This document shows, in pieces, positions 14,846 to 23,738 of a DNA stretch of 64,000 bases; within the stretch, counting starts at the first letter, position 1; each line of letters begins with the position of its first letter. Source of the stretch: Actinospineispora eucalypti (lineage in GTDB: Bacteria > Actinomycetota > Actinomycetes > Mycobacteriales > Pseudonocardiaceae); NCBI GenBank assembly GCA_014208095.1, contig JACHMT010000002.1, positions 992,001-1,056,000 on the forward strand, in the 5' to 3' direction. The position numbers and the translations under genes were made by a program. The notes beneath the pieces are model-generated. The model was not told the DNA's origin. It saw nothing but the letters and a program-made list of their open reading frames with translations, and searched no databases.

Positions 14846-17212
14846 TCAGTAGGTGTGCTCGAGGCCGTCGGCGGGCGGGGCGGGGATCGGTGGCGAGGTC
14901 GGGTACGGCTTGAAGGGCAGGTCGTCCTTGTGGTTCACCGGGAAGTACTCCGGCACCTTCCCGGTCGCCCTGGCGTAGGCGCAGGCGATCGCGCCGCAGG
15001 TGGCGGCCACGCCGAACTCGCCGGCGCCGCCCGGCTCCGGCGACTCCGAGTCGTCGATCACCACGATGTTCATCTCGGGCGGGGTGTTCCACTGCCGGGT
15101 GTAGAAGTAGTTGTCCCAGCTGGCCTCGACGAAGTGCCCGTCGTCCAGGTGCAGGCTCGAGGTGAGCGTCATCGCCAGGGCGTCGTTGATGCCGCCCATC
15201 ATCTGGGCCTCAACCCCGCGCGGGTTGATCACCAGGCCGACGTCCACGACGTAGGTGACCTTGGTGACGCGGGCCCCGGTGCGCGCCATGCGGACCTTCC
15301 GGTTGACCGTGTCGTCCCGGCAGTCGATCTCCACGATGCACGCCGCCGCGCCCTTGTACTCCACGTGCAGGCCGATGCCCTGCGCCGTGCCGGGCTTCAT
15401 CTTCTTGCCCCAGTCGGCCTCCTTGGCCGCCCGTTCCAGCACGTTCCGGTAGCGCCGCAGACTGACGAACTCGCGGCGGAACTCGTACGGGTCCTTGCCC
15501 ATCTTCTTGGCCATCTGGTCGACCATCAGCTCGCGTGCGGTGGCCACGTCCGGCGAGTAGATGTTGCGCACCGCCGAGGTGTTGAACCGCATGTCCACCT
15601 CGTTGAGGAACCGGGTGGAGTTGCCGAAGTTGTACGGCGTGAGCTGGGTCAGCTCCCAGATGATCTCCGATACGCCCAGGTTGCCGGTGGGCGCCTTGCT
15701 GGCGGCGGCGGTGATCGGCTCGGAGAAGCCCGGGTTGATCTCGGTGGCCACGCTGGTGTGCCGCAGCTCGAAGCTGTGCACCGAGTCCTTGCCGATCAGC
15801 GCGCGCACCCGGGTGGTGGCCATCGGGTGGGTGCGGCCCTGCCGGGAGTCGTCGGCCCGGGTCCACATCAGCTTGACCGGCTTGCCGATCTTTTGCGAGC
15901 ACTCGGCGGCTTCCTGCGCGCCGTCGAAGAACAGCTTCCGGCCGAACGAGCCGCCGCCCTGCATGACGTGGAAGTCCACCGCGTTCTGCGGCAGGCCCAG
16001 GTTCTTGGCGATCTCCGCCTGCGCCGCGATCGGGCTCTTCGCCGCGCTCCAGATCGTCGCCTTGTCCTTGCGCACGTCGGCGATGGCGCAGTTGGTCTCC
16101 AGCGGGCTACCGCTGCGGAAGTAGAAGACGAACTCGCCCTCCACCACCTCGCCCGCGCCGGCCGGCACGGCCAGCGGCAGCTCCCCCTTGCGCAGCTTGC
16201 GCAGCACCGACTCGTCGTTCTCCCCGGCCACGGTGCCGGCGTTCCAGCTCACCTTGAGCTCGTTCACCGCGTCGATGCACTGGCCGAAGGTCTTGGCCCG
16301 CACGGCGTAGCCGGTGCTCACCTTCACCACGTCGGTGACGCCCGGCATGTTGCGGACCTCGTCCAGGTTCTCGCAGCTCTTGGGGTAACCGTTGAGGTCC
16401 GGCGCCCGGCAGATCACGGTGGGTAGCGCGTCCGGAACCTTCAGGTCGGTGGTGAACTTCTTCTTGCCGGTGACGATCTCCCGCGCGTCGCTCTTGGTGC
16501 GCGGCTTGCCGATGATGGTGAACTTCTCCCGGTCCTTCAGGACCACCTCGGCCGCCTCGTCGATCGGGCTGGCCGCCGCCTCGGTCAGCTCGCCGAACGG
16601 CAGCGACTCCCCGTTGCGCCCCAGGATCAGGCCCTTGCGGCTGGTCAGCACCGCCTTCTCCTGGGCCAGCTGGGCGGCGGCCGCGTCGAGCAGCCGGCCC
16701 TGGGCGAGCGCGGCGGCGACCCGGATCGGGGTGTAGGTGGAGAAGGTGGCGCTGGAACCACCGGTGAGCTGGTTGAACACCAGCTCCGGCCGGGCGTCGG
16801 CCAGGGTCACGTGGACCTGGTCGGGGTCCAGGTTCATCTCCTCGGCGATGATCATCTGGGTGGAGGTGATGGTGCCCTGGCCGTTGTCCGAGCGGGGCAG
16901 CGCGAACGCCACCGTGCCGTCCCGCCTGACCTCGATCGTGATCAGGTTGGCGGTGGGACGGGCGCTGTCGCGGATCGCGTCCAGCAGGTCGTAGTGCTCG
17001 GGTCCCTGGAAGGACGGCAGCTTGGGCAGCGGCAGGTCCTCACCCCAGACCGGGGGGCTGTTGAAGATTGCGCTGCGGCCTAGCTCGGCGGCGACCACCA
17101 GCGTCGGCGCGGCGACCAGGTAGCCGAGGAACCGGCGGCGGCTGTGAAAACGGCTACCGGTGCCGTCCTCGGGGTCGGGGCGGGAACGGGTGGCGGCGCG
17201 ATGGGCGGGCAT
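14846..17212 (-). CDS. Tat-exported molybdopterin hydroxylase large subunit (IorB-like)
   Basis: 788 residues. A twin-arginine signal (HSRRRFLGYLVAAPTLVVAA, about residues 23-42) is followed by the xanthine dehydrogenase-family molybdopterin domains: GQGTITSTQMIIAEEM, GGSSATF, MQGGGSFGRKLFFD, and GGAGEFGVAATCGA near the end holding the catalytic glutamate. Sequence order and the lack of a CoxM-type FAD subunit point to the isoquinoline 1-oxidoreductase/membrane aldehyde dehydrogenase group. Start at 17212 is preferred (GAGAGGACC upstream, twin-arginine near the start) over an in-frame extension. Substrate unknown; N-heterocycles or aldehydes are typical. Confidence 0.9.
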   Translation of the reverse strand: MPAHRAATRSRPDPEDGTGSRFHSRRRFLGYLVAAPTLVVAAELGRSAIFNSPPVWGEDLPLPKLPSFQGPEHYDLLDAIRDSARPTANLITIEVRRDGTVAFALPRSDNGQGTITSTQMIIAEEMNLDPDQVHVTLADARPELVFNQLTGGSSATFSTYTPIRVAAALAQGRLLDAAAAQLAQEKAVLTSRKGLILGRNGESLPFGELTEAAASPIDEAAEVVLKDREKFTIIGKPRTKSDAREIVTGKKKFTTDLKVPDALPTVICRAPDLNGYPKSCENLDEVRNMPGVTDVVKVSTGYAVRAKTFGQCIDAVNELKVSWNAGTVAGENDESVLRKLRKGELPLAVPAGAGEVVEGEFVFYFRSGSPLETNCAIADVRKDKATIWSAAKSPIAAQAEIAKNLGLPQNAVDFHVMQGGGSFGRKLFFDGAQEAAECSQKIGKPVKLMWTRADDSRQGRTHPMATTRVRALIGKDSVHSFELRHTSVATEINPGFSEPITAAASKAPTGNLGVSEIIWELTQLTPYNFGNSTRFLNEVDMRFNTSAVRNIYSPDVATARELMVDQMAKKMGKDPYEFRREFVSLRRYRNVLERAAKEADWGKKMKPGTAQGIGLHVEYKGAAACIVEIDCRDDTVNRKVRMARTGARVTKVTYVVDVGLVINPRGVEAQMMGGINDALAMTLTSSLHLDDGHFVEASWDNYFYTRQWNTPPEMNIVVIDDSESPEPGGAGEFGVAATCGAIACAYARATGKVPEYFPVNHKDDLPFKPYPTSPPIPAPPADGLEHTY

Positions 17213-17306
17213 CGTGGTGGTCCTCTCCAACTGAGGAAGGGACGACCATCGCTCGACAGGCGCGGTTCGGGAGGCGCGCGCAGAGCACTCGTCGGTCGAC
17301 GGACAT
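17154..17306 (-). CDS. Possible Cys/Arg-rich leader peptide upstream of the hydroxylase
   Basis: A 50-codon frame starts MSVDRRVLCARLPNRACRAM behind GAAGGG and runs through the hydroxylase start in another frame. Two cysteines lie among arginines early in the peptide. Actinobacteria use cysteine-rich leader ORFs to tune downstream translation, and this could be one. The rest of the 17213-17528 interval shows no gene; this frame may be chance. Confidence 0.25.
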   Translation of the reverse strand: MSVDRRVLCARLPNRACRAMVVPSSVGEDHHDARPSRRHPFPPRPRGRHR

Positions 17307-17528
17307 CGTTGTCCCTTCAGTAGCCGCGGCGGTGTGGGGAGCGGCCGCGACAGTGGCGAATGTCCTCGTAACGACGTCGAAACGCGAAGGTTCTGTAGAA
17401 CGTCGTGCACACAGGAGTGACAGATGTGTCCTACGGAGTGATTGAAGCCACATTAAGTAGTCGATTCCGCAGATGAGGCGAAACCGGCGTTTCCTATCCT
17501 TTTTTGCTGATGAAGCTTCTCAGCTTGA

Positions 17529-19088
17529 TCAGTTTTCCCAGGTCGCGCGCAGTGCCTTCTTGTCGATCTTTCCGACGGCGGTGGTGGGTAAAGTGTTGAC
17601 GAACCGCAGGGACTTCGGGGTCTGCACGGCTCCCTTGCGTTCCCGCACGTGCCGGGCGAGCTCCTCCTCGGTCACCTCGGCACCCGGCCGCAGCACCACC
17701 GCGGCGGTCACCGCCTCGCCCCACTTCTCGTCCGACACCCCGAACACGGCCGCCATGGCCACCGCCTGGTGGCTGGTGAGCGCGTCCTCGACCTCGCGGG
17801 GGAACACGTTGAAACCGCCACTGATGATCATGTCCTTGGTGCGGTCGACGATGGTCAGGTAGCCCCGCTCGTCGGCCCGGGCAACGTCGCCGGTGTGCAG
17901 CCAGCCGTGCGCGAACGTGGCCTCGGTCAACTCCGGCTGGCGCCAGTAACCCTCCATCACGCCCGGGCCGCGCGCGCAGATCTCCCCCGGCTCCCCCGGC
18001 GGCACCGGGTTCCCCTCCGGGTCGAGCAGCGCCACCGAGACGCCACTCACCGGGCTGCCGCAGGAACCGGCCAACGTGGCGTCGCTGTGCTCGGCGCGGC
18101 GCAGCACGGAGATCGGGTAGCACTCGGTCTGCCCGTAGAGCTGCGAAAAGACCGGCCCCATGCGCTCGATGCCCTCGGCCAGCCGGGTCGGCGACATCGG
18201 CGCGGCGCCGTAGAGCAGCAGCTCCAGGGAGCTGAGGTCGGCGCGGTCCAGCGCCGGGTGGTCCAGCAACGCGTAGATCATCGTCGGCACCATCAGGCTC
18301 ATGCTGATCCGCTCGCGTGCAATGGTGGCCAGCGCCCGTTCCGGGTCGAACCCGGTCTGCAGGTGCACCGTGCCGCCCAGGGAGAGCACCGGCAGCACCT
18401 TGGTCCCGGCCACGTGGGTGATCGGCGCGACGGCCAGGTAGCGGCCCGCGACCGGGATCTCGAAGTCCAGCGCGGTGCCCAGCGACATGATCCACGGCAC
18501 CCCGGACTGGCGGCGCAGGACGCCCTTCGGCCGTCCCGTGGTGCCCCCGGTGTAGTTGACCAGGCCGATATCGTCCGGCTGGGCCAGGTCGCACGCGGTG
18601 GCCGCGCCGGCCTTCTCGACCTCGGCCATCAGGTCCGGCACCGCCACGCCCCCGCCGCCCAGCCCGAGCACCGGCACGTCGCCGGCCTTCTCGGCGAGCA
18701 CCCCGGTGCGCTCGGGGAACCGGTCGGCGTCCACGATGCAGGCCGCCGCGCCGAGGTCGGCCAACTGGTAGAGCTGGTCGTCCACCGAACCGAGCGGGTG
18801 CAGCCACGAGGTGGCCATCCCGCTGGCCTGCACCGCCATCCCGGCGCACCAGGCCTGCGCAGTATTCCCGGCCAGCAGCCCGACCCGGTCCCCGCGACGC
18901 AGCCCGCGCGCCTCCAGCACCCGCTGGAAGCGGCCGATCAGCTCGGCCGCGCCGCCGTAGCTGAGCTGCCCGGAGTCTTCGGCGAAGGCGATCCGGTCCG
19001 GGTAACGGCGCAGCGCCCGGAGGGTGAGCGTGCCGATCGTCGGACCGGGCCAGAGCGGACCCGAAGGCGGCGCCGAGGGCAGGGACAT
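17529..19088 (-). CDS. Acyl-CoA synthetase (AMP-forming)
   Basis: 519 residues of the ANL superfamily: P-loop NYTGGTTGRPKGV, GAAPMS, LYGQTE in the acyl/AMP site, HTGDVARADERGYLTIVDR and the C-terminal hinge and lysine region (DMIISGGFNVFPREVE, TTAVGKIDKKALR). It makes an acyl-CoA from a carboxylic acid and ATP. The size and motifs suit medium/long-chain or aromatic acids; the substrate cannot be named. It stands alone, divergent from the membrane protein gene at 19283 with about 190 bases between the starts. Confidence 0.9.
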   Translation of the reverse strand: MSLPSAPPSGPLWPGPTIGTLTLRALRRYPDRIAFAEDSGQLSYGGAAELIGRFQRVLEARGLRRGDRVGLLAGNTAQAWCAGMAVQASGMATSWLHPLGSVDDQLYQLADLGAAACIVDADRFPERTGVLAEKAGDVPVLGLGGGGVAVPDLMAEVEKAGAATACDLAQPDDIGLVNYTGGTTGRPKGVLRRQSGVPWIMSLGTALDFEIPVAGRYLAVAPITHVAGTKVLPVLSLGGTVHLQTGFDPERALATIARERISMSLMVPTMIYALLDHPALDRADLSSLELLLYGAAPMSPTRLAEGIERMGPVFSQLYGQTECYPISVLRRAEHSDATLAGSCGSPVSGVSVALLDPEGNPVPPGEPGEICARGPGVMEGYWRQPELTEATFAHGWLHTGDVARADERGYLTIVDRTKDMIISGGFNVFPREVEDALTSHQAVAMAAVFGVSDEKWGEAVTAAVVLRPGAEVTEEELARHVRERKGAVQTPKSLRFVNTLPTTAVGKIDKKALRATWEN

Positions 19089-19257
19089 GGTTCACCTCGC
19101 GGGATTCGACCCGGCGCGGCGGAGTACTTCAGGAACCGGGCTGACGCACCGATTGTGGGACCTCGCCGGGCTTGGTGCCACACAGCCGGTGACCCACCGT
19201 GGGGGTCACGAGACTGTTGACCATTCCGCGCGCGGGGTGTAGACCACCATCAATAAC

Positions 19258-19270
19258 CGAACGACGTTCG
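19258..19270. promoter_or_regulatory. Short palindrome before 19283 gene
   Basis: CGAACGACGTTCG (CGAAC-GAC-GTTCG) lies 12 bases before the GTG start, overlapping the approach to TTTGGAGG. TetR-family operators often look like this; no partner is known. Confidence 0.35.
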
Positions 19271-19282
19271 TTTGGAGGCGGC

Positions 19283-20050
19283 GTGGCCGACACCGTGCTG
19301 GACGGGTCCATCGTCGGGCTTCGGGGCTGGGAGTTGTTCTGCCTGGTCCTGTGGTTGGTCGGGCTGGGAATGCTGGTCCGGTTCGGCCGCTCCCGGTTCC
19401 TCGCCGGGATCTACGCCGGCGCCACCATCGGGGCACTCGGCTGGGACTGGATCCTGGGTGACGCCTGGTTCTTCCGGATCACCTTCGACGAACGCTTCGT
19501 CATGCTCTACACGCTCGACGGGCGGCCCGAGCCGCTCTGGGCACCGCTGTCCTACGGCTTCTTCTTCGGCATCACGTCTCTGCTGGTGCTGCGCTACCGC
19601 CGGCAGCTGGACGCCACCCTGGGCGGCTGGCAGTTCGTGGTCATCCCGGTCGCCCTCGGCTTCTCGGACATCCTCATCGAGGGCATCACCACCACCGCCC
19701 TGGGCCTCTACCGCTTCGACTACCCGCCCGAGTGGCTGGCCTTCGGCGTGCCGTACACGAACGTGCTGTTCGTGGCCATCACCGAAGGGCTGATCATGTA
19801 CGCCGCCCGGGGCGGCACCGAGCTGCTGGAACGTGCCGGCCTGGCCGCCGTCACCGGTGGCTCCACCCGCCCGGTGGCGGTTCCGGACGGACCCGGCGAG
19901 GTGGCCACGCTGGCCCGCCCACAGCTCACCGAGCCACCCCGGTGGCAGTGGACGCCGCTGCTGCTCGGGCTGATCGTGCCGGCGGGCGCGATCTACCTCG
20001 GCGCACTGGTGACCACCGCGGTGATCAACGGCGTGGTACTGCCCGGGTAG
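19283..20050 (+). CDS. Multi-pass membrane protein, unknown function
   Basis: 255 residues from a GTG start with TTTGGAGG nine bases upstream. About six to seven membrane helices: FCLVLWLVGLGMLVRF, FLAGIYAGATIGALGW, WAPLSYGFFFGITSLLVL, FVVIPVALGFSDILIEG, VLFVAITEGLIMYAA and a C-terminal WTPLLLGLIVPAGAIYLGAL. Conserved-looking polar residues sit in the membrane (GWDWILGD, ITEG). I do not recognise the family with certainty. It ends three bases from the stop of the convergent regulator gene and may act with the divergent acyl-CoA ligase. Confidence 0.65.
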   Translation: MADTVLDGSIVGLRGWELFCLVLWLVGLGMLVRFGRSRFLAGIYAGATIGALGWDWILGDAWFFRITFDERFVMLYTLDGRPEPLWAPLSYGFFFGITSLLVLRYRRQLDATLGGWQFVVIPVALGFSDILIEGITTTALGLYRFDYPPEWLAFGVPYTNVLFVAITEGLIMYAARGGTELLERAGLAAVTGGSTRPVAVPDGPGEVATLARPQLTEPPRWQWTPLLLGLIVPAGAIYLGALVTTAVINGVVLPG

Positions 20051-20053
20051 CCC

Positions 20054-20743
20054 TCAGTAGAAGCCGCGCAGGTGGCTCTCGGCGAGCTCGGCCGCGCCGG
20101 CCGGGTCGCCGGCGGTGATTGCCCCCACCAGCCGGTCGTGCTCGCCCGCCAACCGCCGGGCCGTGGCCGGCCAGTCCTCGACCGCCCGGAACGCCACGGC
20201 CATCCGGGCGGCGACCGCGTCCCGCAGGCCGCGCATGAGCTGTTCGTGCAGCTGGTTGTGGGACGCGCGGGCGATTCGCAGGTGCAGCGCGGTGTCCAGC
20301 CGGGCGAACCGGTCGGCCGGTATTCCCGGCTCGCGCATGGCGACCAGCAACGCGGACAGCTCGGCGCGGTCCCGCCGGTCGACCCGGCGGGCGGCGCCCT
20401 CGGCCGCGGTCCGCTCCAGCTCGGTGCGCAGGGTCAGCAATGCCGGCCCCGGCACCGACTCGGCGACCAGCAGCAGCCGCAACAGCCGACCGATGCCGGC
20501 CGCCGGCGCCTCGGCCAGCTCCCGATGTGCCGGCCCGCCGCGCACCACGCCGACCGCTTCCAGCGCGGCGAGCGCCTCACGCGCGCTGCGCCGGCTCACC
20601 CCCAGGGAACCGGTCAGGTCCCGTTCGCTCGGCACGTGCGCGCCGGGCCGCGCGCCATCCCGCAGCAGCCCTTCCTGTACGTCGGCGAGCACACGCTCGG
20701 CCGGCGCAATGACCCTCGGCCGCACCCGTCGGGAATCCGCCAT
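20054..20743 (-). CDS. GntR/FadR-type transcriptional regulator
   Basis: 229 residues: N-terminal winged helix-turn-helix (HVPSERDLTGSLGVSRRSAREALAALEAVGVV) and a C-terminal FCD helical domain (LTLRTELERTAAEGAARR, DTALHLRIARASHNQLHEQLM, GEHDRLVGAITAGDP). In the FCD domain the D-x-x-x-H and later H positions usually bind metal and an organic acid. A GAGGAGG site precedes the ATG at 20743. It is divergent from the mutase operon, and the 144-base gap holds two GGTCAGACC palindromes, so it is probably the repressor of that operon and of itself, released by a hydroxy acid or CoA ester. That regulatory link is inference. Confidence 0.88.
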   Translation of the reverse strand: MADSRRVRPRVIAPAERVLADVQEGLLRDGARPGAHVPSERDLTGSLGVSRRSAREALAALEAVGVVRGGPAHRELAEAPAAGIGRLLRLLLVAESVPGPALLTLRTELERTAAEGAARRVDRRDRAELSALLVAMREPGIPADRFARLDTALHLRIARASHNQLHEQLMRGLRDAVAARMAVAFRAVEDWPATARRLAGEHDRLVGAITAGDPAGAAELAESHLRGFY

Positions 20744-20791
20744 GGCGCCTCCTCGGAGGTAGAGGCCGGTACCGGACCATACCAATGATGA

Positions 20792-20856
20792 GGTCAGACC
20801 ACTAGACGCGTCGTACCTCTTGCATTCGAAGAATCGACCGCTTTATGGTCAGACCA
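20792..20856. promoter_or_regulatory. Two FadR-type operators before the mutase operon
   Basis: GGTCAGACC occurs at 20792-20800 and, in the longer palindrome ATGGTCAGACCAT (20845-20857), 30 bases before the hcmB start. It fits the FadR-subfamily pattern TGGTnnnACCA. A third copy lies at 27903-27917 before the riboswitch. Confidence 0.6.
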
Positions 20857-20887
20857 TTAAGTGGCCAGTCCATCAAGGAGGACACGA

Positions 20888-21301
20888 ATGGACGCGGACG
20901 AGCCGGCCCGGGTGATGCTCGCCAAGATCGGCCTCGACGGGCACGACCGGGGCGTGAAGGTGGTAGCCCGGACCCTGCGGGACGCGGGCATGGAGGTCAT
21001 CTACACCGGCCTGCACCGCAGCCCGGAGCAGGTGCTCGAGGCCGCCATCCAGGAGGACGTGGACGTGCTCGGCGTGAGCCTGCTCTCCGGCGCCCACATG
21101 TCGATCTTCCGCCGGCTGTTCGACCTCATCGGCGAGCTGCCCGAACCACCGCGGTTCGCCATCGTGGCCGGCGGCGTGATGCCGGACGAGGACGAGGTGG
21201 AGCTGCGCCGGATGGGCGTCTCCGACGTGCTCGGCCAGGACACGACGCCGGACAGCGTGGTGGCCACCGTACGCAAGCTGGCCGCCGCGTCGGGGCGGTG
21301 A
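20888..21301 (+). CDS. hcmB: Cobalamin-binding small subunit of 2-hydroxyisobutyryl-CoA mutase
   Basis: 137 residues forming a single B12-binding Rossmann domain with the DxHxxG signature (GLDGHDRG: Asp17, His19, Gly22), where His is the lower axial ligand of cobalt. The other fold motifs are present: VDVLGVSLLSGAHM and FAIVAGGVMPDED. It must pair with the catalytic barrel subunit encoded three genes on. AAGGAGG lies before the ATG. Its size and context match small subunits of isobutyryl- and 2-hydroxyisobutyryl-CoA mutases; the choice of HCM rests on the large subunit. Confidence 0.88.
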   Translation: MDADEPARVMLAKIGLDGHDRGVKVVARTLRDAGMEVIYTGLHRSPEQVLEAAIQEDVDVLGVSLLSGAHMSIFRRLFDLIGELPEPPRFAIVAGGVMPDEDEVELRRMGVSDVLGQDTTPDSVVATVRKLAAASGR

Positions 21302-22740
21302 GCGGCCGGATGCTGGCGACGGAGATGGAGCAGTGGAGCTGGCCGCCGCGTTACGACGAGGGCTACCGACCTCCGGCCACCCAACCGCACTGGTTCCCCG
21401 GCCGGGAGACCATGCCGCCGGAGCGGCGGGACGAGCTGATCATGGCCCGGATCCGCGAGGTGATGCGCTACGCGTGGCGCCAGGCGCCGTTCTACCGGCG
21501 CAAATGGGCCGAGGCCGGGATCGAGCCGGATGCGGTGCGCACCCTGGCCGACTTCGAGCACGTTCCAGTGGTCCGCAAGGAGGAACTGCGCGCCGACCAG
21601 CTGGCCAACCAGCCGTTCGGCAGCTACCTCTGCGTGGACCCGACCGAGGTCAAGCACGTGAACGGCACGTCCGGCACCACCGGCCGGCCGACCGCGTTCG
21701 GGGTGAACGAGCGGGACTGGCGGGCCATCGCCAACGCGCATGCCCGGGTGATGTGGGCGATGGGCATCCGGTCCGAGGACACCGTGCTGGTCGGTTCGCC
21801 GCTGAGTCTCTACTTCGGCTCCTGGGGCGCCTACCTGGGCGCCGAGCGGCTGGGCGCACGGGTGTTCCCGTTCGGTGCCGGCACCCCTGGTCAGACCGCA
21901 CGCACGGTCCGATGGATCCGGCAGATGGGGGTGACGGTGTTCTACGGCACGCCCTCGTACGCACTGCACCTGGCGGAGACCGCGCGCACGGAGGGCGTCG
22001 ACCCGGCCGAGCTGGGCCTGCGCCGGCTGTTCTTCTCCGGCGAACCGGGCGCCAGCGTCCCGTCCATCCGCGCCCGGATCATGAAGGAGTTCGACGCGCT
22101 GGTCTACGACTCGGGCAGCATGGCCGAGGTCACCCCGTGGATGCACCTCGGCGCGGGTGGCGAGGAGCCGGGCGTGCTGTGCTGGCAGGACCTGGTCTAC
22201 ACCGAGGTGTGTGACCCGGCCACGCTCCGCCGGGTGCCGTACGGCGGCGAGGGCACGCCGGTCTACACCAGCCTGGAACGCACCAGCCAGCCGATGATCC
22301 GGCTGCTCTCCAACGACCTGACCCGCTGGGAAGCACCGGACGCGGAACGCGGGCGCACCTATCCGTACCTGCCGAGGGGCATCTACGGGCGGATCGACGA
22401 CATGTTCACCGTCCGGGGCGAGAACATCTACCCCAGCGCGATCGACGACGTGCTGATGGCCGACCCCGACTACGGCGGCGAGCACCGCATCGTGATCAGC
22501 CGGGCGGCCGCGATGGACGCGCTGGCCGTGCAGGTGGAACACCGCGCGGAGCTGGCCGAGGCGGACCGGCGGCACTGGGCCGGCCGGGTGGCCGACCGGT
22601 TGCGCCTGGTGCTGGGGGTGGGCGCGCACATCATCCCGGTCCCGCCGAACACCTTCGACCGCACCGAGTTCAAGGCCCGCCGGGTGGTGGACGACCGCGA
22701 CCTGCTCGGGGAGATCACCCGGGAAGGGGCGGCCCGGTGA
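21298..22740 (+). CDS. PaaK-like acyl-CoA ligase, probable 2-hydroxyisobutyrate-CoA ligase
   Basis: 480 residues; GTG start overlaps the hcmB stop (GTGA). It belongs to the phenylacetate-CoA ligase branch of adenylate-forming enzymes: VRKEELR, VNGTSGTTGRPTAFGV (P-loop), LFFSGEPGA, YDSGSMAEVTPW, and the late DMFTVRGENIYPSAIDD plus a Lys (TEFKARRV) for the C-terminal domain. Within an HCM operon the expected reaction is ATP-dependent CoA activation of 2-hydroxyisobutyrate, the step before the mutase; HCM gene clusters in other bacteria include such a ligase. Substrate assignment is from context, not from residues. Confidence 0.8.
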   Translation: MSGRMLATEMEQWSWPPRYDEGYRPPATQPHWFPGRETMPPERRDELIMARIREVMRYAWRQAPFYRRKWAEAGIEPDAVRTLADFEHVPVVRKEELRADQLANQPFGSYLCVDPTEVKHVNGTSGTTGRPTAFGVNERDWRAIANAHARVMWAMGIRSEDTVLVGSPLSLYFGSWGAYLGAERLGARVFPFGAGTPGQTARTVRWIRQMGVTVFYGTPSYALHLAETARTEGVDPAELGLRRLFFSGEPGASVPSIRARIMKEFDALVYDSGSMAEVTPWMHLGAGGEEPGVLCWQDLVYTEVCDPATLRRVPYGGEGTPVYTSLERTSQPMIRLLSNDLTRWEAPDAERGRTYPYLPRGIYGRIDDMFTVRGENIYPSAIDDVLMADPDYGGEHRIVISRAAAMDALAVQVEHRAELAEADRRHWAGRVADRLRLVLGVGAHIIPVPPNTFDRTEFKARRVVDDRDLLGEITREGAAR

Positions 22741-23738
22741 CCGCCGTGCACGGCCTCGCCGACCGGGTGGCCGCCGGCGACCACACCGCCGTGGCCCGCG
22801 CGCTGACCCAGGTGGAGCGCCGCTCCGACGGGGTCGGCGAGCTGCTCGCCCGGCTGCACCACCGCACCAGGGGCGCACACGTCATCGGCATCACCGGCCC
22901 GCCGGGCAGCGGCAAGTCCACCCTGGTCAGCCGGTTGGCCAGGGTGTATCGGCGGCACGGGCGCACCGTCGGGGTGCTCGCCGTCGACCCGTCCAGCGTG
23001 TTCAGCGGCGGCGCCATCCTGGGCGACCGGATTCGGATGTCCGAGCTGACCGGGGACGCCGGGGTGTTCATCCGGTCCATCGCCACCCGCGGCGCCCTCG
23101 GCGGGCTGTCCCGCGCGGTCCTGGACGCGATCACCGTGCTCGACGCGGCCGGCAAGGACGTGATCGTCCTGGAGACCGTGGGCGTCGGGCAGGCCGAGGT
23201 GGACGTGATCAGCGCCGCGCAGACCGTCGCGGTGGTGAGCGTGCCGGGCATGGGCGACGACGTGCAGGCGATCAAGGCCGGACTGCTGGAGATCGCCGAC
23301 GTCCACGTGGTCAACAAGGCCGACCGGGAGGGGGCCGACCGCACGGTCGCCGAGCTGCGCGAGATGACCCGCCTGGCGCACCGGAAACCCGGCCAGTGGA
23401 ACGTGCCGATCGAACGCACCGTGGCCGCCACCGGCGCGGGCGTCGACGAGCTGGTCGACCGTTTCGACGCCCACCTGGCCTGGCTGCACCGCAGTGGCGA
23501 GCGGGAGGTGCGGGCCCGGCGCAACGCGGCCACCCGGATCCGCTGGATGGCCGAGGAGCTGGTGCTGGACCGGCTCAGACCGGGGCGCCCGGACTTCGAC
23601 CAGGCGGTACGCGACGTGGTGGACCGGCGCACCGACCCGATCGGCGCCGCCCGTCGCCTGGTCGGACCGCAGCAGCCCCAGACCGCGCTGACTCCCGGAC
23701 CGCGCGCATCACAGACCATTCGAGGAGCAAACCGGTGA
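22737..23738 (+). CDS. meaH: MeaB-like G-protein chaperone of the B12 mutase
   Basis: 333 residues; start overlaps the previous stop by four bases. G3E-family P-loop GTPase: Walker A GPPGSGKS, VLAVDPSSVFSGGAILGDRIRM (switch and metal), VIVLETVGVGQAEVDV, and the guanine motif NKAD. MeaB-type proteins protect radical B12 mutases, gate adenosylcobalamin loading and eject damaged cofactor. The placement between the ligase and large subunit genes, with GTGA overlaps on both sides, ties it to this mutase rather than to a methylmalonyl-CoA mutase. The last 40 residues are Pro/Arg-rich and less conserved. Confidence 0.88.
   Translation: MTAVHGLADRVAAGDHTAVARALTQVERRSDGVGELLARLHHRTRGAHVIGITGPPGSGKSTLVSRLARVYRRHGRTVGVLAVDPSSVFSGGAILGDRIRMSELTGDAGVFIRSIATRGALGGLSRAVLDAITVLDAAGKDVIVLETVGVGQAEVDVISAAQTVAVVSVPGMGDDVQAIKAGLLEIADVHVVNKADREGADRTVAELREMTRLAHRKPGQWNVPIERTVAATGAGVDELVDRFDAHLAWLHRSGEREVRARRNAATRIRWMAEELVLDRLRPGRPDFDQAVRDVVDRRTDPIGAARRLVGPQQPQTALTPGPRASQTIRGANR

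Noticed and set aside
17213..17410. In-frame extension of the hydroxylase upstream of 17212
   Set aside because: It would put 66 unconserved residues before the twin-arginine signal, which must be near the N-terminus.
17490..17528. Rho-independent terminator after the ligase gene at 17529
   Set aside because: GCTGATGAAGCTTCTCAGC can fold, but the T-run is on the wrong side for transcripts from the minus strand.
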